A DNA stretch of 64,000 nt from Prostheceraeus crozeri (lineage: Eukaryota > Platyhelminthes > Polycladida > Euryleptidae). The notes beneath the pieces are model-generated. The model was not told where the DNA came from. It worked only from the letters and a program-made list of their open reading frames with translations, and did not search any database. Positions within the stretch are counted from its first letter, which is position 1, and each line of letters starts with the position of its first letter. Shown here piece by piece: positions 55,903-64,000 of this stretch. Location of the stretch: assembly GCA_907163375.1 (NCBI GenBank), contig CAJQUW010003605.1:69501-133500 (forward strand), read 5' to 3'. A program made the translations under genes and the position numbers.

Positions 55903-58212
55903 TCAGCGTTTTGAAATTCTACAAAAAGGTACGGAGATTCGACCACTGGGTAAGTTTCTTGGAGATAAATACCTTATGGAAGCTTCGGTAGACTCTATTT
56001 GGTCAAGCAATTTCAAAGCAGCAGACTCGCGCAGTTTTTGATTTTGTAGCAACGATTCTGAATAACCTGCAACCTTGAGGGATCTCCCGTCGGCAGACCG
56101 ATGAAAGCTGGACAAACGTATTCGATGAGGGAACGAATCAGCACATTGTAGATGAAAATGAATTGCTCTGGGGTCGCATGCGATTTCATGCGTCTCAAGA
56201 TGTATATCCGTTGCGAGCACTTTCTCTCCAATAAGTCGACAAGTGACTTCCGACCCAAGGAATCATTCAGCATGATGCCTAAAAACCTCATCGTGCAACC
56301 ACGATGCAAATATCGTCGACGTACTTCCCCAAACAAGTCGTCGGGTATGTGGGCATCAACGATGAAACATAAGCACCGAACAAATAGGGACCGAGTAAGG
56401 AGCCCTGAGGCACACCGCTTGTAACTAGCTTCAAATCACTTTTTGAATTGTTTAGCCAGATATGTTGCTGTCGACCATACAGGTAGCCCTTCATCAGTAA
56501 CAAAAATCCTGTTGGAAATTTCAACTGATGCAACACAGATAGTAGATCATGATGACAAATGCGATCGAATGCCTTCGTAAAATCAAATCCAATCAACACA
56601 GACGCACCAAAAATTGGGTCATCAGCCAACCTGGTGAGATGGTCGAGAACCGTAATAATAGCGTGAGTCGTTGATGAAGACTTTCGAATTCCATGTTGTT
56701 CCTCACCCAAGCAATTGCATAAGTGGAGTCTCAATTCATCGATCAGAAGTCGTTCTGCAATTTTGGCTGGAATAGGGAGTAAGCTGATAGGACGACTATT
56801 CGAAACCGACACATCACCGGAAGATTTCAAGACAGGAACAACTGCTGCAATTTCCAAAGTGTTGGAAATTTTCTCAGTCTAAGACATTCCATGATTAAGG
56901 CATGAATAGGCTCTGCAAGGATAAGGGCTCTCTTTTTACAAATGATCGAAAGGACATCATCACTACCTGAGGCCTTTATAGGTAAGCAAGACAAGATTTT
57001 CCAGATGTCTTCAACTCCGAAAGACGGTGCCCATTCGTCATCTGTCAGCTCATCAAAATGTGGAGGAGCTACTTGTGGATTCATCATATTGCAAAACTGT
57101 TTATTCACTTGATTAAGACAATCAGCAGGTGGACAGTAGCTGTCGAATAGGTCACTGATATTCGTAGCACGACCCCTGCGTTCCATCTGAGTGAAGGACC
57201 ACAACCCTTTAACAGATCTGGATTTCTTCAAGAAGTATTGATGCTTAGCTTTGAAGACTTCTGTCTTAACTTTGTCTTTTAGAGCATTATTAAGATTCCA
57301 ATTTCGATTCCGAAATGCTTCCCATCGATTGTTTATTAATAATTTCACAAATGGCGTCATCCACGGAGCATCGGCGTCAGTGAGAAATATTGTATGCTGC
57401 GGAATAACACTCATCGCCTCCTTCATATATGCATAAAACAGCCGGCAGTTTTCATCTATGTCGAACACAGAATAAAACGTCTGAAGGTGACTCTGTAGAA
57501 ACTTTTGCTCAAAGGCCAAAACATTGGAAAGTCTGAGATCGTAGATGATTGCATGAACTTGACGTGATTTGATAAAGCTACAAGGACGAGCTGAGATGCA
57601 GTTATGGTCTGAACTACCAAATTGAGGACTAATTTCGATGTTATTTGAAGGATAACTGTCAAAGATGCATGTATCAACGAAAATTTTGTCCAATTCAGCA
57701 TTCAATCGAGTAGGCCCAATCACAATGTTTTTGGAGAGAAAATTTGGCAGTCAAAAATGATTGATCATACCGATTAAAATCCCAAGGAACGATGGATAGC
57801 TAGTAAGAAAACCATCAACGACAGTACAGAAAGTGTCACAAAAAACGCCGAAAACAGAAGCCAGCATTCCTGGCGGCAATTATAATCCGATAACTATAGT
57901 TTGGAAAACTGGAATTCGCGCACAACATACCTGTAGCTCTATGATATCAAATGCAGGAAAATAAAGTTTCACTGCCCTCAAAGAAGTCTTGGTCCAAATG
58001 GCAACTCCGCCGTGACCTGCGTCGCCGGACCTGTCGGTACGAAGAAGACTGTAACCAGGGATATTAAGGGCTACAGAAGTGGCCGCTGATGTCAACCATG
58101 ACTCAGTGCAGATTGCTGTATCTGGATTTGAAGCAAACACTTGATATTTGAACTCGTCAAATTTATTATTGATTGAACGTAAGTTGGTGAGGAAAATAGC
58201 TGGTAGCTTCAC
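55903..58212 (-). pseudogene. LINE endonuclease-reverse transcriptase, few breaks
   Basis: Endonuclease start: IFLTNLRSINNKFDEF, ICTESWLTSA, GHGGVAIWTKTSL (58,190-57,970). A second frame gives SDHNCISARP (the SDH motif) and the pre-palm region RWEAFRNRNWNLNNALKD. The palm follows with NSRPISLLPIPAKIAE, FDFTKAFDRI (near 56,590-56,560), TSGVPQGSLLGPYL and catalytic YVDDIC (near 56,315-56,295), then the thumb with MRFLGIMLN and IEYVCPAFIGLP. Breaks lie near 57,880-57,720, 56,850, 56,300 and 56,030. It makes cDNA by target-primed reverse transcription in intact relatives; this copy cannot. Confidence 0.85.
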
Positions 58213-58247
58213 TCTCTCACTCTCACAGTTAGATTTAAAATCACGAG

Positions 58248-59240
58248 TTAAAAATCCTCATTAACTTCATCAACCACCATTCCATTGATGAAAAGTTTCT
58301 TGTTTTTTATAAACACTTTATCGCCAGGATTGCCACAACGATGCTGATAAGCACGTCTCCTCAGTTCGCTTAGCTTCCGATTCATCAGAGGAGGTAAATC
58401 TTCCAGAAGAAACACCCGATTTAACGGATGGCCAGCCTCTTTAAGGTGCCGATCTTTTGACAGAAAAGTTCTTGCAGTTCGCTCATTCGAGCGCACCATG
58501 ACCAGTCTCGGTTTGCCATCAGCACGGGGTTTTCCAATGCGGTAAACATCTTTAAAACTCTCAACCTCATGAGAAAGATCCAGAGTCTCAGCAATTAAAG
58601 AAGCTGCCTGACTAGTGTCAGAAACATACTTATTGTCAATACTGAATGCCTCCTCTGGGATATTCCTCATGATAAAGGAACTCTTGCGCTCTTTAGAGTC
58701 TAAGAAGAATGCACTTTTCTGCAGAAAATAAACAGATTCTTTGATGCCTTCCAGTTCTTTTGAGTGAGCTACTTGCAGATAATTGACATCTGTCTTCAGC
58801 TTCGAAAAATAATTCTCATTCACTTTCAATTTATCAAGAGCAAGATTGTGAAACTCCTCAACTTTCAGTCTGACCTTCTGTATTTTCTCGTCAAATTGGC
58901 AAGTCAACACTTTCAGCAGTTCTTCTGTTTGTTTCCTTCAATCCTTTTGAAAATTGAGTCTTGTAAGATGGAAAGACTCGACTCTAATTTGGACGCAAAT
59001 GATTTCTGCGCAATTTCAGCACTGTAATTTAGAAGCTTCTCGTACTGACAACAAAAAAAAACATTTTGCTTATATCTCTTTCAGAAGCTTTCGCATGGCC
59101 GATGCAGACAACATGAAACAGTTTACTACAGCCTGGGCTACTGCATGTCATAAGACGCCTGTCACGCTCCTTCGATTTGTCGCCGACAACACATGTTTCA
59201 GCGGAGCAGTTGGTGTTTTTGCTGTCAATACTTTTGTTTA
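58248..59240 (-). pseudogene. LINE ORF1: PHD-like finger, coiled coil, RRM-like domain
   Basis: The N-terminal part (59,240-59,040) shows C-x4-C, then RRLMTCSSPGCSKLFHVVC, a Cys/His pattern of PHD-like fingers found in CR1/L2 ORF1 proteins. After a frame change near a nine-A run (59,050-59,060) come EIAQKSFASKLESSLSILQD and, from 58,910, a heptad-rich coiled coil (FDEKIQKVRLKVEEFHNLAL..). Then RKSSFIMRNIPEEAF and FLLEDLPPLMNRKLSELRRR mark the RNA-binding and basic C-terminal domains of LINE ORF1. The 220-codon frame 58,248-58,910 is uninterrupted. The upstream start is uncertain. Confidence 0.75.
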
Positions 59241-59254
59241 ACCAAAATAGAAAG

Positions 59255-59345
59255 CCGAAAAAAAGAAGCTTCCAGGATTCGAACTCGAAGTTCGTGCACT
59301 TCACTGCATTAATCCGGAAACGCAGCCACTACACCAGTCCAGAAC
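59255..59345 (-). tRNA. tRNA-like pol III unit (pseudo-tRNA or SINE head)
   Basis: On the minus strand: A-box-like TGGTGTAGTGG, about 40 nt later a good B box (AGTTCGAATCC), and after ~8 nt a run of seven T, the pol III stop. Acceptor and T stems do not pair well, and no anticodon can be assigned, so it is not a working tRNA. It lies right at the 5' side of the minus-strand LINE. It may be a SINE head or a tRNA relic. Confidence 0.4.
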
Positions 59346-60219
59346 GCCTTCCACAAATTAGATATCTCTCTCTTATTCGTAGAAGTGGCAAAGTGTCTAG
59401 CACTTCGACGCGAAAACTCCGTAGATCACGTGATCTAGTAATGCAGCCGACTGTCTGCTGGATTGTGGTAATAACTCACTGATTGCGCCGACAATGCGAT
59501 CTTTTCCAAATTCCAATTAATGCGATGATCCACGACTATCACAGCCCCAGGAAACAGAATCCTCAAGCGAGGTAATACAAAAATCAAGCTGCAACTCCCA
59601 GCGAGACCGAATTCCAACCGAGAAAACCAAGAGCGACCGCAGAGCAAACGAGACACAACCGCAGCATGTGATTGCCAACAAGTGTCTAGGAGGCGACTGC
59701 ACGCTGAGGCAACTCGCTGAAGTCCTTCGTTGATGGAGATATTTGTGTATGGGGACATTCAACGTACACAAAACGAAGTCAACTGGCAAAGACGCGCGGC
59801 GGAGTTGAGGGAATGAACCGATATAGTAAAAAAAACATACGCACCAAAGGTCACATCGGAGACAAAAGCAAAATATTAGTTTGTTTGAGAACATTACCTC
59901 TCACCCTCTCACCCTAACGTCAATTGTGTGTGATGGCTCCTCCAAAGCACATGTTAAAATCGAAAGTGTACTCATATTTTTTAGAGAATGATGGTGATTT
60001 TCCTGTCTGGTAGAGACTGCAGAAAAACGGATGAAGCACACATCAACAAGTGATGTGCAAAGTTGATGAACTTTCATAGAAAATGATTGATTTGATAGAG
60101 CAATGATCACTAAAATCAGCCTCAGTTAAGCCTATAATGATCTATGATGTCGGTTCCCAGAACTAGGCTAATATACTTGCCACTCGGAGTCGGAGTCCCA
60201 TCAAAATGACAGGACTCTG
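59346..60219. other. Right interior of the hAT composite; no gene
   Basis: Overlapping minus-strand frames (59,435-59,894) have no recognised domain. It may be the original interior of the hAT copy or LINE 5' leader. Confidence 0.35.
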
Positions 60220-60227
60220 CATCCCTG

Positions 60228-60235
60228 CTTTGTAG
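60228..60235. repeat. Right 8-bp target duplication (CTTTGTAG)
   Basis: Partner of CTTTGCAG at 50,382-50,389; one transition differs. Confidence 0.7.
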
Positions 60236-63200
60236 GTAGTTCATCCGATCCAGGAACTAGAAATGAATCTTCTGAAACGTTGTGCATGGGGCTTCCCAAC
60301 GTTGTCCGATATATTTTATAAGTTGTGATAAATTAGATTTCAGAAGTAATTATAGGGATTTTTCCGGATTTCGCAAGTTTTGCTTATTTACTGCTACGTG
60401 CCTTTACAGCGCTCAAAGAGATCGTCTGGATTAACCTGACGAGTCCTGTTTTCTCGTTTCATTGATCACTCAGCAGAAGAATGTTGAAATCATGGTAGCA
60501 TGGCGTGCACAACACGTCACATCGGAGAAGTGTAAGAGATTTGGCATTCGAGATCTATTGATATGCTTTATAAATTGTATGCAGGCTTGAAGAATTCCAA
60601 ATATGAAATTTTATAGTTTAACTATTCTTCATCTACTTGCTGTCTATCTATTTCCTTAACAGTGCATAATTACTGCATGTAATTCAAAAGGTAAACAAAT
60701 ATCTCCCTGGCGACTTTAAGGTCTGGAAACCCGGGGTCTTGGAGGTCCCGTTCTGTATGATTTTGATGCTCTTATCACTCAATTGTTCTCAAAGTAACTA
60801 AATTTCTTTACAAATTTTGCATTTTTTTCAATAAGTGCTTGGAAGTAAGGGATGTACCAATGTTGTGAAAGTCAGCCGATGTATTGCCAATACCCGAATC
60901 AAAATCTCCGACTTTAAGCAGCTCACCGCTAATTTCAGTACTGCCTGTCCACGAAAGGATTTTAGAGCAGCGTTTCCTAACAGCTTACCCAAACTTGCGT
61001 TATAAGTGGTTTCACTATTGACATCTTGACGCTCTGCATCAGCATAATTGATTACATTGCGATTTATTGATGCATTTTATCACAGTTTGACTTTCGGCTA
61101 TGAGTGTCGCCTAAGGTATTCTGTCGATGTTAACATAGAAAACGTCATAGAAGTCATAGTCACACAATATAGTGAATGGCAAATATTTCACGCTCCAGAA
61201 ATTTTTCAAAAATCGTCATTTTAATAATACAGGATGAGAGACAGGTATTGACAAGTAGCAGGAATGGAATGACTTTCGGAATACTTTGTGAGTACATAGT
61301 TTCTTAAGTTTCTATGGATATTTCGAAATTTCCTAGCCTATAAACATGATTTTTATCACTGGAGGAAGATGCTATATTTTGCCCAACTTATTTCTTATAA
61401 AGAAGACAACATAAAGATAACATTTGAAAAACCTTGAGACTATAATGTGCAATAATGCGGTGCTTCCCTTCATCTTGCAACTAGTGAATTGACGAATGCG
61501 TACCAAAACAAATGGCATTCACCTTAAAGATTGAAACTATTCTTCAGTTGATTATCCCTTATCAGTTCACTTCTCTGTCCACTAATCTGGTACACTAAGG
61601 TCTAATTGCAACCGGAACTCTTCCTGCTATAGCGGCAAGATGTCTCGCTCGAGTTTCAAATCATCCAGTAGCGAGAGGTAAGTAACTCTCAAGGTATATA
61701 GGCCAACGGGCACGAATAATGATAATATCATCCATCCCGCCGGAAATGACTAGACTTCATTCCTATGCCTTCCCATCTCAACAAAATCTTGAAGTGCCAT
61801 TTCGATCCGACCAGTTACGATCTTTAATCATAGAACATACAAAGGAATGACAGATCTGATGGACAGCAAAAAATTAAGACTTCGGTAGCATGCACATTAC
61901 TTAATGCAATATCCTGCAGAACTGTTCTGTAATGCTTTCATTCTTGACTACTCATTCTCATAATAAAAATCAGAGTGTTTCATCAAGACAGTTGCAGAGC
62001 TATTGGTTGAAATTTATTACAAAAATACCAATCAAATGGATGTGCAACCTAAAGGAGCTTTCATCAATGACGTCTGAAATAATTTCAAAAAGGCTTGAAT
62101 TACATCGAATGAAACTCGAAAATACCAAGTATCATCTTCTAGGTGCAAAGCATTGACATAAAGATTCAACTCTAATTACAAAATGGATGTAGCAAATCCC
62201 TACATATCCCAATTGAAGTATTGCTTAGCAGAATTCCGCTACTCACTGGTTTGTCATGTTCTTTGTTGTCTTTGATTGCATGAATGCTTCATAAGGGCAT
62301 AATGTTAATCAAATTAGTTTGCCAAGTAAACCTAACTTCCTTTTCAAGTATAACACTGTCTGTAACTTATAGTATCTTAGATTATGTACATTTCTCTCGC
62401 ACAATTCAATCAAAGATTACATTTGATTTTGCAATTTTAGATAAATTTCGTATAATAAAGCAATTGTTATACTAGTAGGCCTACGCTACAAACCTAGGTA
62501 GCAGCACGTACCAATGTCCAAGTGAACATTATATGATAAGGATCTGAGTTGATATATCAAGGATATTTATTTATGCTTTTATGTAATTAAGAACAAATGA
62601 AAATATACAAAAACTACATGTGTGGTCTGGTGGGTGGAATAGGTAGAGATTTGCCCAGCTGATGAGGGTTAAGAGGATTAACAAAGCAAACATTGAAATC
62701 ACATTCGCTTGCTTGTCTTTTGACATTAATCAATTTATGATCAGTACATCAAATACGGCATTTATTGAAGAGAAAATGTATTCAAATATTGTACACACAT
62801 TTGAGCATGCAACATTCGCTACATGGCAAAAGTGCATGTATTTGTCTACGGTAGCATTAAGCATGCTCGCATGAGAATTTCCATTTGACTGATTATGTAT
62901 GAGTAACTGTGACGGTATGTTTTTTGATATTATTAGATGAACGAATTGCAGCACACCAGGATCAGACAACTTGAATGACCTTATCTGCCGATAGCTAACC
63001 TTGCGCATATGAAAAGTCTCCTTCAGTATTTCTGTTTTGGTATAAGAAGAACACAAATGAAGGCAATTTTGTTTTTGAACAATAGAATATTCTACTTTTG
63101 ACAGTAAAAATATAGAATTATAGAATAACTATAGAATATTCAAACTTGTGACATGTTTATCAACTGGTCAAATGAAGTTCAGTGCTTGCCTTGATGAATT

Positions 63201-64000
63201 GATATATCCCAAAACCACACGTTTTATCGGGGAAAATGGTAAAAACAACAATTTAAACACTACAAAGTAATACATGAACCAAAACCTCGGCACAACTCGG
63301 ATCTCGATTTGGCCGAAATGAAAATTATTTGTCATTGATTACCAAGCAAAGGTGAAAAGTGATTTCCAGTGCATACATTGAGAAAATTAAAAAAAGGGGA
63401 CATGCACCTCTGTTCTGAAAACACTCTAGAGACACTCGAACAAATGCCCATATTTGAAACGGATTTACTAAAAACTAGAATGTCAGATGAATAAGGGTAT
63501 ACGACTAGTGACTATCTTGACACAATCTAAACATCAGAAGGACCATGATGAAAGCTGCTGGTTTCCAGAAGCAAATCCTCTATCAAGTGTCAATCAAGTG
63601 TCTATCAAGTTGTAAAAAATATGAAGAAAATAAAAAGTATTAATTCTGTACATATAACACTCTCTTTAGATGAGCTTCTATGGTTCCTGTTATGTATATT
63701 CGACATGGCATTTGATTCTGCCGACAACGTGGAATAGGGAATGATTATAGACGCTTCTTTCCTTTCTTTCTAGCGATCTTAATTAAGTTTGTCACTATGC
63801 TCATTCGTATAATTTTGCATATCTTTCTATTTTATTCCTTGTTATCCTATGAACTTTGAATTATATCGTCCTGTAAATCTTTCCTTCCGACAATGACCAA
63901 CGAGATCGTGGAAATATATCGAATTTAAGAAGAGGAAAATATTTTAGAAGAAAAATGTAAGTAGGCCTACTAGGATTCCTAATTTGTTTTACTACTTTTT
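60236..64000. other. No recognised genes or repeats
   Basis: AT-rich sequence with only short frames. The 74-codon frame at 61,932 and the 108-codon minus-strand frame at 62,730-63,056 show no domain. Small GTAGGCCTAC-type palindromes occur near 62,475 and 63,962. Confidence 0.4.

Larger units (their letters stand above)
55735..59250 (-). mobile_element. CR1-group LINE, minus strand, nearly full length, broken
   Basis: Read on the minus strand it carries an ORF1 with a zinc-finger-like head and RNA-binding tail, then an endonuclease-reverse transcriptase. About 3.5 kb is close to full length. The 3' end is probably at the TA repeat (55.73 kb) and the 5' end next to a tRNA-like sequence (59.26 kb). 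Reading frames are longer than in the plus-strand LINE, so it is likely younger. Confidence 0.8.
50390..60227. mobile_element. 9.8-kb hAT-bounded composite with nested retroelements
   Basis: The left end reads CAGGGATGCGGAGTC; the right end, inverted, reads CAGGGATGCAGAGTC. After a 7-bp difference (GGAGTCC on the left) both continue TRTCATTTT and a GGACT motif, so the inverted repeats span about 40 bp. The 8-bp flanks agree at 7/8. No hAT transposase is seen inside; the interior is two CR1-group LINEs, a Penelope-like element and pol III-like DNA. Most likely a small non-autonomous hAT copy was enlarged by later insertions. Confidence 0.75.

Overview
The window reads as intergenic, repeat-dominated DNA of an animal nuclear genome. 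It is AT-rich, has introns with GT-AG signals, and carries LINE, Penelope-like, Tc1/mariner, hAT and Polinton-type relics. The frequent small palindromes (GTAGGCCTAC, ACATGTA) and this mix of elements suggest a marine invertebrate, perhaps a deuterostome; that is inference, and I cannot name a species. No complete host gene is visible. The best host candidate is one possible 3' terminal exon at 11.07-11.31 kb.

Layout: (1) 0-1.7 kb, the C-terminal part of a Polinton-type or virus-like family B DNA polymerase entering from the left edge. (2) 2.7-12.1 kb, relics: a nuclear-receptor-like AGGTCA cluster, a foldback, an eroded LINE reverse transcriptase, a Tc1 fragment, a mariner-group element with both terminal repeats (7.58-8.96 kb), an internally deleted Tc1 element (9.83-10.99 kb) and a precise hairpin at 12.0 kb. 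(3) 12.3-14.2 kb, a Penelope-like reverse transcriptase piece followed by a 153-bp inverted repeat with hammerhead-like sequence. (4) 14,839-24,302, the most striking structure: five head-to-tail copies of a ~1,898-bp unit that are almost identical and match no family I know. (5) 24.3-37.6 kb, mostly featureless DNA with an RTE-like LINE split by insertions, one of them a clean 212-bp TA-flanked MITE. (6) 37.6-42.84 kb, GGCCGG-rich hAT-like ends and a seven-exon hAT transposase gene whose exons join in phase to 490 codons, with one intron held by a GC donor and an AA acceptor, and a hAT-style right end with TATCG-rich subterminal repeats. (7) 42.8-46.3 kb, dispersed repeats in both orientations and a GTCGG foldback. 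(8) 50,390-60,227, a ~9.8-kb block bounded by hAT-type inverted ends and a 7/8-matching 8-bp target duplication. It holds a CR1-group LINE (+), a Penelope-like element (-), a second CR1-group LINE (-), a hammerhead-like motif and a tRNA-like pol III unit. (9) 60.2-64 kb, nothing recognised.

The genes do not form a pathway. The window records layered insertions: retroelements inside a hAT frame, MITEs inside a LINE and inside a transposase intron, and a young tandem amplification between old relics. The less understood signals are the 1.9-kb array, the hAT-framed composite, the spliced hAT gene and the ribozyme-like motifs.
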